DNA from: Psychromonas aquimarina ATCC BAA-1526
GTDB lineage: Bacteria; Pseudomonadota; Gammaproteobacteria; Enterobacterales; Psychromonadaceae
DNA: 64,000 nt
NCBI RefSeq assembly: GCF_000428725.1
Contig: NZ_KE386793.1
Span: 110,293 to 174,292, forward strand
Direction of reading: 5' to 3'
Positions 27,228 to 36,305 of the stretch are shown one piece after another (position 1 is the first letter of the stretch; each line of letters begins with the position of its first letter). The notes below the pieces were generated by a model. That model saw only the letters and a program-made list of their open reading frames with translations, had not been told where the DNA came from and did no database searches. A program made the translations under genes and the position numbers.

Positions 27228-28475
27228 ATGGGTTGTTGTGATGCAAAAGGCTTAATGCCCCTAGAACAAGCATTAACGAAAATGCAGGAGTCTTTATCTA
27301 ATGTATGCGAGGCAGTAACACTGCCTCTTTCGCAGGCTCTCGGCTTTGCATTAGCAGAAGATATTAAATCTCCATTAAATGTCCCTCCTTTTAACAATTC
27401 AGCAATGGACGGCTATGCAGTTAACTACAGTGATTTAATTAACTGCTCACCTGAAAAACCGCTTACTTTAAAGCTGGCTGGTAAATCTTTTGCAGGTGCC
27501 CCCTATTCAGGAGAACTTGCTCCCGGATGCTGTATCCGCATTATGACCGGCGCGGTGATGCCTGATTGTGCCGATACTGTGGTTATGCAGGAGCGTACTA
27601 CAGCCGCTGGTGAGTTGATTACCTTTAGCCAGGCTGCAAAACTTGGCGATAATGTACGCCTTGCTGGTGAAGACCTTAAGCAGGGGCAGGTAGTACTCAC
27701 TAAAGGTCATAAATTAACACCGCGTGATATCCCGTTAATCGCCTCTTTAGGTTTAGCTGAAATTCAAGTATTCAGAAAATTGAAAGTGGCGGTCATCTCT
27801 TCCGGTGATGAGCTTAAAAGCTTAGGTGAAACACTCTGTGAAGGTGATATTTATGACAGCAACCGTTACAGCATTATTGCGTTACTGTCGCGTCTTAATG
27901 TGGAAGTAATCGACTTCGGTATTATTAAAGATGATCTGCCTCTGATCCGGGAAGCGGTTCAGTCTGCGGATCAGCAGGCTGATGTGGTGATCACCAGCGG
28001 CGGCGTTTCTGTTGGAGAGGCTGACTTTATTAAAGATGTTTTAACCGAGTTAGGCTCCATTGGTTTTTGGAAGTTAGCGATTAAACCCGGCAAGCCTTTT
28101 GCATTTGGTAAACTGCCGAACAGCGTATTTTTCGGCTTGCCAGGTAATCCGGTTTCCGCTATGGTCACTCTATATCAGCTTGCTGTGCCTGCGATGGCGG
28201 CCATGAGCGGGTTAAAAGCTAAAGCGCCGATCCGCTTTAATGCGGCAGCGGTGCAAAGGCTTAAAAAAGCAGCGGGACGCACTGATTTTCAGCGTGGGAC
28301 CTATTCTGTTGATGATAAAGGACAGCTGGTTGTTAAATCAACGGGCAGTCAGGGCTCCGGGGTATTCAGCTCCATGAGCCAGTCAAACTGTTTTATTGTG
28401 CTTGAACAAGACCGCGGTAATGTTGAAGCCGGTGAAACAGTAACAATTGAGCCGTACAATGCTTTAATGGATTAG
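27228..28475 (+). CDS. moeA: Molybdopterin molybdotransferase MoeA
   Basis: This enzyme inserts molybdate into adenylylated molybdopterin, the last step of molybdenum cofactor synthesis. Family features are PLNVPPFNNSAMDGYAV, RIMTGAVMPDCADTVVMQE, SSGDELKSLGE, ITSGGVSVGEADF and KPGKPFAFG...FGLPGNPVSAMVTL. I chose the ATG at 27228 (MGCCDAKGLMPLEQAL, 415 aa) since it fits MoeA length; an upstream frame would add 20 unconserved residues. moeB is not adjacent. aroG follows after 83 bp. Confidence 0.94.
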   Translation: MGCCDAKGLMPLEQALTKMQESLSNVCEAVTLPLSQALGFALAEDIKSPLNVPPFNNSAMDGYAVNYSDLINCSPEKPLTLKLAGKSFAGAPYSGELAPGCCIRIMTGAVMPDCADTVVMQERTTAAGELITFSQAAKLGDNVRLAGEDLKQGQVVLTKGHKLTPRDIPLIASLGLAEIQVFRKLKVAVISSGDELKSLGETLCEGDIYDSNRYSIIALLSRLNVEVIDFGIIKDDLPLIREAVQSADQQADVVITSGGVSVGEADFIKDVLTELGSIGFWKLAIKPGKPFAFGKLPNSVFFGLPGNPVSAMVTLYQLAVPAMAAMSGLKAKAPIRFNAAAVQRLKKAAGRTDFQRGTYSVDDKGQLVVKSTGSQGSGVFSSMSQSNCFIVLEQDRGNVEAGETVTIEPYNALMD

Positions 28476-28558
28476 TAACACGGTACTAATTAAAAGAACA
28501 AAAAGCACAATATAAATATAATTAACTTTTTAGCACAAGTAAGTGCCTGGGAATAACT

Positions 28559-29608
28559 ATGATTAAAACTGATGACGTACATATCACAGCAATTAAAGAA
28601 CTTTTACCGCCGATTGCATTATTAGAAAAATTTCCAGCAACATCAGAAATAAGCGAAACGGTTGCCGGTTCTCGTCAAGCGATCAGTGAAATCCTAAGCA
28701 GAAAAGACGATCGTGTCTTAGTGATTATTGGTCCTTGTTCAATTCACGATACACAAGCCGCGCTTGAATATGCTGAAAAACTGGCGCCGCTGCGTGAAAA
28801 ATACAAAGACACATTAGAAATTGTTATGCGCGTGTATTTTGAAAAACCGCGTACAACAGTAGGCTGGAAAGGTCTGATTAACGATCCGGAATTAAACGGC
28901 ACTTTTAATATTAATAAAGGTTTACGCACGGGTCGTAAATTATTGTTAGATATCAATGCAATGGGCCTTCCTGCCGCCACTGAGTTCTTAGATATGATCA
29001 CCCCGCAGTATGTGGGTGATTTAATGACTTGGGGCGCAATCGGCGCACGTACAACTGAGTCTCAGGTTCATCGCGAACTGGCATCTGGTCTTTCTTGCCC
29101 TGTTGGTTTCAAAAACGGTACAGACGGCACAATTAAAGTGGCGGTAGATGCAATTGGTGCGGCTAATGCTTCTCACCATTTCCTGTCAGTGAATAAATTC
29201 GGTCACAGTGCAATTGTTGAAACTGCCGGTAATCCAGACTGTCATATTATTTTACGCGGTGGTAAAGCGCCTAACTATAGTGCTAAAGATGTTGCCGCTA
29301 TCAAAGCGGACCTGAATAAATCAGGTCTGGAAGAAACATTAATGATCGATTTCAGTCATGCAAATTCTGAGAAAAAATTTGAAAACCAGATGAAGGTCTG
29401 TGCAGATGTCTGCTCTCAAATTGCCGCTGGTGATAAAGCGATTTCCGGTGTGATGGTTGAAAGTCATTTAGTTGAAGGCCGCCAGGATTTAGTGGACGGT
29501 GTTGCATCAACATACGGACAAAGTATCACTGATGCTTGTATCGGCTGGGCTGATACTGAAGAATTATTATCGCAGCTTTCAGCTGCAGTGCAGACGCGGC
29601 GCGCTTAA
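28559..29608 (+). CDS. aroG: 3-deoxy-7-phosphoheptulonate synthase (AroG type)
   Basis: The first enzyme of the shikimate pathway, condensing PEP and erythrose 4-phosphate. The 349-aa class I-alpha protein is close to E. coli AroG: IKELLPPIALLEKFPAT, IIGPCSIHD, MRVYFEKPRTTVGWKGLIND, WGAIGARTTESQVHRELASG, GFKNGTDG and IDFSHANS. The N-terminal extension that forms the amino-acid feedback site is present. Overall similarity favours the Phe-sensitive AroG, but AroF/AroH specificity cannot be settled by eye. A terminator follows. Confidence 0.9.
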   Translation: MIKTDDVHITAIKELLPPIALLEKFPATSEISETVAGSRQAISEILSRKDDRVLVIIGPCSIHDTQAALEYAEKLAPLREKYKDTLEIVMRVYFEKPRTTVGWKGLINDPELNGTFNINKGLRTGRKLLLDINAMGLPAATEFLDMITPQYVGDLMTWGAIGARTTESQVHRELASGLSCPVGFKNGTDGTIKVAVDAIGAANASHHFLSVNKFGHSAIVETAGNPDCHIILRGGKAPNYSAKDVAAIKADLNKSGLEETLMIDFSHANSEKKFENQMKVCADVCSQIAAGDKAISGVMVESHLVEGRQDLVDGVASTYGQSITDACIGWADTEELLSQLSAAVQTRRA

Positions 29609-29630
29609 TTTTATAAAATGTTTTATTAAG

Positions 29631-29656
29631 GCACTGTTTCGACGGTGCTTTTTTTT
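29631..29656 (+). terminator. Intrinsic terminator of aroG
   Basis: GCACTG/CGGTGC (one G-U pair, 6-nt loop) followed by eight T's. Confidence 0.82.
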
Positions 29657-29680
29657 ACCTGAAATTTATGAGTTAAGAAT

Positions 29681-31096
29681 ATGCACAGTAAACCTGCAAG
29701 TGAAACAAAAAATAGACCTATTATGATTTTAGGCTGTACCAGCGATGCCGGGAAATCGCTAGTGGTTACAGCGATCTGCCGTTTACTTGCTAACCGCGGG
29801 ATAAAAGTTGCTCCCTTTAAAGCGCAGAATATGAGTAACAATGCGGCTGTTACGGCAGACGGTTTAGAGATCGGCCGGGCACAGTATTTACAGTCTCTGG
29901 CTGCCAGAGAAGAGCCCTGCTCTGCGATGAACCCGGTGTTGTTAAAACCCAGCGCAGATACCTTCAGTCAGGTAATTGTTAACGGCAGGGTGAATGCAGA
30001 GATCGCTGAGCTGCCCTGGATGGAGCGCCGAGAGTTGTTATGGCCTGAGGTTCAAAAATCACTGCAGCAGCTTCAGGAAGAGTACCAGCAGGTAGTTATT
30101 GAAGGGGCCGGCAGTCCTGCGGAAATTAATCTGCGCGCCGGTGATATTGTTAATATGTCCGTTGCGCTTGAATGTCAGGCGGATGTTTATTTAGTCTCTG
30201 ATATTGATAGAGGCGGATCCTTTGCCCACCTTCTAGGCACCTGGGCTTGTCTGGCGCCTGAAGAGCAGAAGCTGATTAAAGGTTTTGTGCTTAACAAGTT
30301 TAGAGGTGATCCTGCGCTGCTGGGTAATGCAATGGACTGGTTAGAGGAAAAAACCGGCATTCCTACGGTTGCAAATCTGCCCTATTACCGCCATCAGCTG
30401 CCCGAAGAAGACAGTTTTCGACTCGGTGCTCAATGGATGCGCGGCAAGATTAATATTGCGCTGCTTTATTATCCCTATGCTTCAAATCTTGATGAGTTTG
30501 ATCCTCTGATTTATCAGGAAGATATAAATCTGGTGCCCGTTCATCAGAATGTTGATTTAAGCCAGTTTGATGCGTTAATTTTACCGGGCAGTAAAAACAG
30601 CGGTGTAAGTTTAGCATTTCTGCGCGAAACGGGGCTGGATAAACGTATCGCCGACTTTAAACAAAGCGGTAAATTAATACTGGGTATTTGCGGTGGTCTG
30701 CAGATATTAGGTGAGCATATAGCAGATCCTTTAAATATTGAAGACGGTGATAAAAACGGACTTGATCTGATTGCTTTACAGACAGAGATCTGCGCTGTTA
30801 AATCAACGCGCCGGAGATCCCTTAACTGGCTCGGTGAAAACATTAAAGGTTATGAAATACATCATGGTAAAACAAATGCTGAAGCCGAGGTTTTACCTTT
30901 TATTGCACAAGATTTAGGCTGGCGGCAGGGTAATGTATATACAACTTATCTGCATGGTGTTTTTGAAAACAAGGTGTTTTATAACTGGTTTATGAAACAG
31001 CTCGGCGGTTTAGAGAACGGTTTTGAATGGTCAGAACATCTTGACTGCGAGTTAGATAAATTGGCCGATATGTTTGCTCTGCACGGCTGGCTGTAA
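29681..31096 (+). CDS. cobQ: Cobyric acid synthase
   Basis: A glutamine-dependent amidotransferase of cobalamin synthesis that amidates four carboxyl groups of adenosyl-cobyrinic acid a,c-diamide. The N-terminal ATPase part has MILGCTSDAGKSLVVTAICR, FKAQNMSNNA, VIEGAGSPAEINL and VSDIDRGGSFAH. The C-terminal glutaminase part has the nucleophile cysteine in LGICGGLQILG and the histidine in YEIHHGKT. The 471 aa fit. No other cob gene and no B12 riboswitch lie around it: a terminator stands 25 bp upstream and an outer-membrane protein gene follows. Confidence 0.93.
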   Translation: MHSKPASETKNRPIMILGCTSDAGKSLVVTAICRLLANRGIKVAPFKAQNMSNNAAVTADGLEIGRAQYLQSLAAREEPCSAMNPVLLKPSADTFSQVIVNGRVNAEIAELPWMERRELLWPEVQKSLQQLQEEYQQVVIEGAGSPAEINLRAGDIVNMSVALECQADVYLVSDIDRGGSFAHLLGTWACLAPEEQKLIKGFVLNKFRGDPALLGNAMDWLEEKTGIPTVANLPYYRHQLPEEDSFRLGAQWMRGKINIALLYYPYASNLDEFDPLIYQEDINLVPVHQNVDLSQFDALILPGSKNSGVSLAFLRETGLDKRIADFKQSGKLILGICGGLQILGEHIADPLNIEDGDKNGLDLIALQTEICAVKSTRRRSLNWLGENIKGYEIHHGKTNAEAEVLPFIAQDLGWRQGNVYTTYLHGVFENKVFYNWFMKQLGGLENGFEWSEHLDCELDKLADMFALHGWL

Positions 31097-31110
31097 ATAG
31101 GAGACAGACT

Positions 31111-32082
31111 ATTTTTACTGTGAATTTTCGAGTGTTATGGATAACCCTGCTTATATCGCCGCTAGCTCGAGGAGATAATTTAGGCAGAAAATCGATTGAG
31201 GAGGCGTTAGCTATCAGCACGGTTGTGTCTGATAGTGACGCTCTCACCTTTGGTATCGCTAATTTTGATCTGCAGTATATATTTGATCCCGAGGATCCCA
31301 ACTGGGGGGATGAGGAAACACTAGAGCTGAAAAAAAGTCTGGATATATTTGTTGTACCTTATTCCTGGCAGCTTAAGGATTTAGATCCGGACTGGTCGCA
31401 TAAAGTTTCTATTCGTGCGTTTTATATAGAAGTTAACCGTGAGAACCTGCTTTTTCACGGCCTGACTAATGTTGAAAAAGAACGTGTTATCGGCGCTTAC
31501 GGCAATTACATGCAGCATTATGGTTTTTCAAAAAGCTGGTATGGAGAGGCCGGCTTAGGACTGCATCTGATGCACTATGAAAACCAGTTTGATTATGACA
31601 GTAAATTCCCTCCTGAACTGCGTGAGCTGCTGGATGGTAATGTATTTAACACTACAGCTGCAGCATTAATCTCAGAGCCGTTTATTAACTTTGGTTATAA
31701 AAAACAGCAGTCGTGGGGGCAGTGGAACGCTCATAATAGTAATCACTATGTATACGGCCGCGCGATTGCAGGTAAAGCAAATAACCTTGCCGATATTAAC
31801 CCTAAGGGCTGGCGTATTATTAACGGCATTGAGTTTAAGTTTGATATACCGCAGTTATGGGGCGTTTCAGATTTTGTTGCGGTAGACTTTAAACGGATCG
31901 ATGTGAAAGGGGATATGTCGCGCCTTTCAGATGATGGTTATTATTATGAGACCACTATCGGCTGGGTTATTGATACTAATAATAAGATCCCGCTCTTAGA
32001 TAACATTGGTATTGGTTTTACGATTAACTACGGCAGTTCATTAAGCGGCGGCACCCTGAGCTTATATTATAACGAAGAGTGA
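31111..32082 (+). CDS. Outer-membrane beta-barrel protein, possible solitary autotransporter-like barrel; likely ATT start
   Basis: A secreted beta-rich protein of about 323 aa with an N-terminal signal peptide (VLWITLLISPLA core) and alternating hydrophobic pattern throughout (YGEAGLGLHLMHYEN, GIEFKFDIPQLWG, TTIGWVIDTN, IGIGFTINYGSSLSGG). I think it belongs to the solitary autotransporter-like barrel family found in Vibrio, at modest confidence. An AGGAG at 31099-31103 is seven bases from an in-frame ATT (31111) but sixteen from the GTG at 31120, so initiation at ATT fits better. It follows cobQ by 14 bp and may be cotranscribed with it. Confidence 0.6.
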   Translation: MFTVNFRVLWITLLISPLARGDNLGRKSIEEALAISTVVSDSDALTFGIANFDLQYIFDPEDPNWGDEETLELKKSLDIFVVPYSWQLKDLDPDWSHKVSIRAFYIEVNRENLLFHGLTNVEKERVIGAYGNYMQHYGFSKSWYGEAGLGLHLMHYENQFDYDSKFPPELRELLDGNVFNTTAAALISEPFINFGYKKQQSWGQWNAHNSNHYVYGRAIAGKANNLADINPKGWRIINGIEFKFDIPQLWGVSDFVAVDFKRIDVKGDMSRLSDDGYYYETTIGWVIDTNNKIPLLDNIGIGFTINYGSSLSGGTLSLYYNEE

Positions 32083-32332
32083 AATAACAGATATTCTGCA
32101 CTTTTCTGATAGTAAAAGGGAAGTTTTCACAGCTCTGCTGATATTGCTTAAGCACTGTTAATATTTTTTTATACTTATTATTGAAATAATTCAATGCCTT
32201 AGAGAGCACTTTAACTGAACCGAATAACCGTCCGATCCCGGCGATTAATTCTCCTGTTATTTTGAAATAATCTTTTATATGCAAACAGGGGAGGGATAAT
32301 TTTCCCCTGCGAACACACCTGAATACTTTTTA
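32083..32332. other. Convergent intergenic region
   Basis: A 7-bp stem CAGGGGA/TCCCCTG (32286-32292 with 32303-32309) may end pdxH transcription on the minus strand, but the U-run is poor. Nothing else was recognised. Confidence 0.35.
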
Positions 32333-32986
32333 TCAAGGATTTAAGCGGGTGATTTTCCAGCTGCCGTCCTGCGGCTGATAAACAAATCTATCGTGCAGTC
32401 GATCTGCTTTACCCTGCCAGAATTCAATGTTTTCCGGGATAACACGGTAACCGCCCCAGAATTCAGGTAAGGGTACCTCTTTACCGGCAAATTTTTCTTC
32501 AAAGTATTTTACCCGCTGCACTAATGTTTCACGATCATCAAGCTCCTGGCTTTGATGAGATGCCCATGCTCCGATGCGGCTGCCTCGTCCGCGGCTTTGA
32601 AAATAGGCATTGGATTCTTCTGTGCTGATCCGTTCAATTCGTCCTTCAATACGAACCTGACGCTGCAGCATATTCCAGTGAAACAGCAGCGCTGCATAGG
32701 GATTGGTTTCCAGATCCAGCGCCTTACGGCTGCCGTAATTGGTAAAAAAGACAAAACCCTTGCGGTCCACTTCTTTTAACAGCACCATACGCGAGGAAGG
32801 GCGTCCTTCAGGGCTGCAGGTCGAAACCGACATTGATTCAGGTAAAATTATGCCGCTGTTTTCTGCTTCGCTTAACCAGTGATTAAAAAACTCAATGGGA
32901 TCATTAGTTGTTTTTAATGCTTTATTTTCGATAAGTAAGCCTTGGCCGAGAGTAAAGGCACAACGAATTTTACTGATAAATGACAT
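32333..32986 (-). CDS. pdxH: Pyridoxamine 5'-phosphate oxidase
   Basis: An FMN enzyme that oxidises pyridoxine or pyridoxamine phosphate to PLP, required by the many PLP enzymes in this window. The 217-aa protein has PSSRMVLLKEVDRKGFVFFT, YGSRKALDLETNPYAALLFHW, RQVRIEGRIERIS, SRGRGSRIGAWASHQS, PEFWGGYRVIP and the C-terminal W..TRLNP. It is divergent from epmC, with about 100 bp between the starts. Confidence 0.96.
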   Translation of the reverse strand: MSFISKIRCAFTLGQGLLIENKALKTTNDPIEFFNHWLSEAENSGIILPESMSVSTCSPEGRPSSRMVLLKEVDRKGFVFFTNYGSRKALDLETNPYAALLFHWNMLQRQVRIEGRIERISTEESNAYFQSRGRGSRIGAWASHQSQELDDRETLVQRVKYFEEKFAGKEVPLPEFWGGYRVIPENIEFWQGKADRLHDRFVYQPQDGSWKITRLNP

Positions 32987-33082
32987 GTTAATCTTCTTAT
33001 TTTAATTAGTATGTTATGGCGGGCAGTGTATAATTTGTGGTTATTTTTGTCGAACAATTCAGCCTATAGATTGAGATTTTCT

Positions 33083-33634
33083 GTGCCTTGTACCTTTAAA
33101 TACCAAGATTTAATCAATATTTTTAATCATACCTTTTCAGCTGAGTATAAAACTGAGCTCCTTGCGGGAGATGATGAACCTATTTATCTGCCGGCGGATG
33201 AGCACAATACACTGCACCGTATTATTTTTGCGCATGGCTTTTATGCCAGTGCGCTGCATGAGATTGCCCACTGGTTAGTTGCCGGGAAGCAGCGCCGTTT
33301 ACGGGTTGATTATGGTTACTGGTATGAACCGGACGGGCGAAGCGCAGAGCTTCAGGCTGAATTTGAAAAGGTTGAAATCACCCCGCAGGCCATTGAATGG
33401 ATTATTGCCGCCAGCTGCGGTTTTAAGTTTGATGTTAGTGCAGATAATCTCAGCGGTATCGAAATTGACCGCCTAGGTTTTAAACATAAGGTTCATGATA
33501 AGGTGATGCACTATTTACAGAATGGTGTTTCTGAGCGTACCAGCCTGCTGAGTGCCGCCTGCCGCGATTTTTATCAGATGCCTGAATTAACAGCTGATAT
33601 GTTTGATTACCAGGGTATGTATAACCGCGGATGA
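33083..33634 (+). CDS. epmC: Elongation factor P hydroxylase
   Basis: This enzyme hydroxylates the beta-lysylated lysine 34 of EF-P. Residues match E. coli YfcM: YQDLINIFNHTF, GDDEPIYLPAD, RIIFAHGFYASALHEIAHW (with the HExxH-like metal site), DYGYWYEPDGRSAE and DNLSGIEIDR. I chose the GTG at 33083 (GAG seven bases upstream, about 183 aa), since homologues begin just before YQDLINIF; a start at 33011 would add 24 residues unlike the family. The efp and epmAB genes are not in the window. Confidence 0.9.
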   Translation: MPCTFKYQDLINIFNHTFSAEYKTELLAGDDEPIYLPADEHNTLHRIIFAHGFYASALHEIAHWLVAGKQRRLRVDYGYWYEPDGRSAELQAEFEKVEITPQAIEWIIAASCGFKFDVSADNLSGIEIDRLGFKHKVHDKVMHYLQNGVSERTSLLSAACRDFYQMPELTADMFDYQGMYNRG

Positions 33635-33726
33635 TTGTTTAGTTAATAGTTGTCGTGCTTCGGCGGGCACCATGATTTTTAAGGCAGTCAGCTTAATAAA
33701 ATTACATTAAAAGAGAATAATAAATA

Positions 33727-34137
33727 ATGAGTAAAGTTTTTCACCATCCGGTACAGATTTATTATGAAGATACTGATCATTCAGGAGTTGTTTACCACCC
33801 TAATTTTTTAAAGTATTTCGAGCGTGCGCGTGAGCATGTTATCAACAGTAATACACTGGATAAATTATGGCGTGAACAGGGGCTTGGATTTGCGGTTTAT
33901 AAAGCAAATATGACTTTTCAGGACGGGGTTGAATTCGCTGAAGTTTGTGATATTCGTACCACCTATAAACTTGACGGTAAATATAAAACGCTATGGCGCC
34001 AGGAAGTCTGGCGTCCGGGAGCTGCTAGAGCCGCTGTGATTGGTGAAATCGAGATGGTCTGTTTAGACAAGGATAAACGACTGCAGCCGCTGCCTGAGGT
34101 TATTCTTGATTCTCTGCAGATAAATGAGCAGGAATAA
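33727..34137 (+). CDS. YbgC-like acyl-CoA thioesterase
   Basis: A hot-dog fold thioesterase of 136 aa, related to 4-hydroxybenzoyl-CoA thioesterase and YbgC. The signature YYEDTDHSGVVYHPNFLKYFERAREH includes the catalytic aspartate. The ATG has AGAGAA upstream. YbgC itself usually stands before tolQ; here no tol gene is near, so this is probably a paralogue and its substrate is open. Confidence 0.87.
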   Translation: MSKVFHHPVQIYYEDTDHSGVVYHPNFLKYFERAREHVINSNTLDKLWREQGLGFAVYKANMTFQDGVEFAEVCDIRTTYKLDGKYKTLWRQEVWRPGAARAAVIGEIEMVCLDKDKRLQPLPEVILDSLQINEQE

Positions 34138-34308
34138 GCAAATAATTACTGTATTTTGAGATCAGCTGCCAATATTGAGAGTAAAACAATGACATTCGCA
34201 CAAAATATATTAAAATACGGCGATTTTAAAAATCAAACCACTTAGAAATACAAGCAGCACAGAACATTGACGTACTGTACTAGCGCCTGTATTTCCAAGT
34301 AGCTTGGT

Positions 34309-34330
34309 AACAGCAATGCTGTTTATTTTT
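34309..34330 (+). terminator. Possible terminator between thioesterase and abgT
   Basis: AACAGC-AAT-GCTGTT followed by TATTTTT. A second short stem CCAAG-TAG-CTTGG lies just before. The remainder of 34138-34439 shows no gene. Confidence 0.4.
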
Positions 34331-34439
34331 CTGCTTTATCCGATGAAGAATAATTTGTGTTGTTTTTAAAACGAGGTACTGCCCAATGTTTAAATAACTA
34401 AGGGTATTACTGATTACTAAAAAACTAATCGGAGATTCA

Positions 34440-35999
34440 ATGAGTAATGAAACGATCAGACGAGCGCCGCCGGCGTCATCCAAAGGAATGGATCGTTTTT
34501 TAAATTTTATAGAGAGAACAGGCAATAAAGTACCGGATCCGGCTTTATTATTTTTTTGGGGATTGTTATTAGTCTGGGGGTTATCTGCAGTATTTGCGCA
34601 GTTTTCATTCGGTTTATCTCACCCTGTTACCGGAGAAGCAATTGAAGTTAATAACCAGCTTACCGGTGCATCCTTAGCTTCTTTTTTAGCTAATATGGTT
34701 AAAACATTTACCGGATTTGCGCCCTTAGGTATCGTACTGGTTGCTATGTTAGGGGTTGGGGTTGCGGACGCATCCGGATTCATTAACACCGCGCTGAAGA
34801 AAATGCTTAACTTCACACCGGCTAAGCTGTTAACTCCTATGCTGATACTGGTTGCTATTGTATCTCATACGGCTGCTGATGCGGGTTATGTTTTAGTTAT
34901 TCCTCTAGGCGGTATTATTTTCCATGCTGCAGGGCGTAATCCTCTGGTTGGTATCGCAGCTGCCTTTGCCGGGGTTTCCGGTGGTTTTTCTGCTAACTTT
35001 ATCCCTTCTGGTATTGATCCTTTACTTGCCGGCTTTACCCAGTCAGCAGCTCAAGTTTTAGATACTAATTACACCGTTAATCCGCTGGCGAATATTTTCT
35101 TTACCGGTTTATCTTCGATTCTAATTGTCGGTGTGGGCTGGTGGGTAACTGAAAAAGTCATTGAACCGCGTCTTTCTAAAGTTGAAATTGATGAAGATGC
35201 TGAAACAGCGCCGAACCTAGGCTCTATCAGCGCGATTGAGAACAAAGCTTTTAACCGTGCCGGTTTAGCTATGCTGCTGGGTATTATTACGTTAATCGTT
35301 TTAGTTTTCCCTGAAGATTCTCCGCTGCGCTCGCCAACGGGTGATATGACAGCCTTTGACGCACCGCTTATGCAGTCGATTGTGCCGCTGATTTTTATCC
35401 TGTTTATTATCCCTGGGGTAGTATACGGAAGAGTATCAGGACGTTTTAAAACTAACGATTCGATCATTAAGTCTATGTCTGAAACCATGGGAACCATGGG
35501 CAGCTATATCGTTATGTCTTTCTTCTGTGCACAGTTCTTAGTCGCATTCGGTCAGTCAAATTTAGGTGTTATTTTAGCCTTGTACGGCGCTGAATTTTTA
35601 CAGTATTTAGATATGCCGGGGCAGATGACCATTGTTGGTATGATTTTCTTAACTGCATTTGTAAATTTACTGGTGGGCTCAGCTTCTGCTAAATGGGCAT
35701 TAATCGGACCAATTTTAGTACCTATGCTGATGGCTGTTAATATCTCTCCGGAACTTTCACAAGCGGCTTACCGTGTTGGTGATTCTGTTTCCAATATTAT
35801 CTCTCCATTGATGGTTTTCTTCCCGTTAGTGGTAGTGTACTGTCAGCGTTATGTTAAAAGTACGGGTATTGGTACATTAGCTTCGATGATGATGCCGTAC
35901 TCAATTGCTATGTTAATTGCATGGACACTGTTCCTGCTGGCATACTGGGCACTAGGTATTCCGCTAGGTATACAGGCACCATACACTTATCCCTCTTAA
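34440..35999 (+). CDS. AbgT-family transporter
   Basis: A 519-aa inner-membrane protein of the AbgT family, which includes the p-aminobenzoyl-glutamate importer of E. coli and sulfonamide exporters of other species. It has about 11-13 hydrophobic segments and two helix-hairpin-like regions (VSHTAADAGYVLVIPLGGII and VGDSVSNIISPLMVFFPLV). The family motif GVSGGFSANFIPSGIDPLL is present. No amidohydrolase genes (abgA, abgB) are adjacent, so import of folate breakdown products is possible but not shown. Confidence 0.9.
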   Translation: MSNETIRRAPPASSKGMDRFLNFIERTGNKVPDPALLFFWGLLLVWGLSAVFAQFSFGLSHPVTGEAIEVNNQLTGASLASFLANMVKTFTGFAPLGIVLVAMLGVGVADASGFINTALKKMLNFTPAKLLTPMLILVAIVSHTAADAGYVLVIPLGGIIFHAAGRNPLVGIAAAFAGVSGGFSANFIPSGIDPLLAGFTQSAAQVLDTNYTVNPLANIFFTGLSSILIVGVGWWVTEKVIEPRLSKVEIDEDAETAPNLGSISAIENKAFNRAGLAMLLGIITLIVLVFPEDSPLRSPTGDMTAFDAPLMQSIVPLIFILFIIPGVVYGRVSGRFKTNDSIIKSMSETMGTMGSYIVMSFFCAQFLVAFGQSNLGVILALYGAEFLQYLDMPGQMTIVGMIFLTAFVNLLVGSASAKWALIGPILVPMLMAVNISPELSQAAYRVGDSVSNIISPLMVFFPLVVVYCQRYVKSTGIGTLASMMMPYSIAMLIAWTLFLLAYWALGIPLGIQAPYTYPS

Positions 36000-36014
36000 T
36001 CTTTTCTAAGTATA

Positions 36015-36045
36015 AAGGTCTTATTAATCTGATAAGGCCTTTTTA
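36015..36045 (+). terminator. Intrinsic terminator of the AbgT transporter gene
   Basis: A 10-bp stem with one G-U pair (36015-36024 with 36032-36041) followed by TTTT. Confidence 0.82.
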
Positions 36046-36305
36046 TGCATCTTTGCTCTTCCTATTTTATTTCAGCCAATTATTAACCCGGTTAAGGCCG
36101 TGATACGCCTGTTAGCTGCGGTCTTGACTTTAATGTGACTTTAAGACTTTGTTTAAGGTATCTTGTTGTTATGTAAGGAGTGTTTTTGTCATCGCGCATT
36201 CAAGCGTGATTTTGATCACCTTTATTGTTTGTCAACAAATATCAGAGGTACTAGATTATATTTATGGCAGGTTAATTTTATAAAATATGCAGGGGTCATT
36301 ATCAT

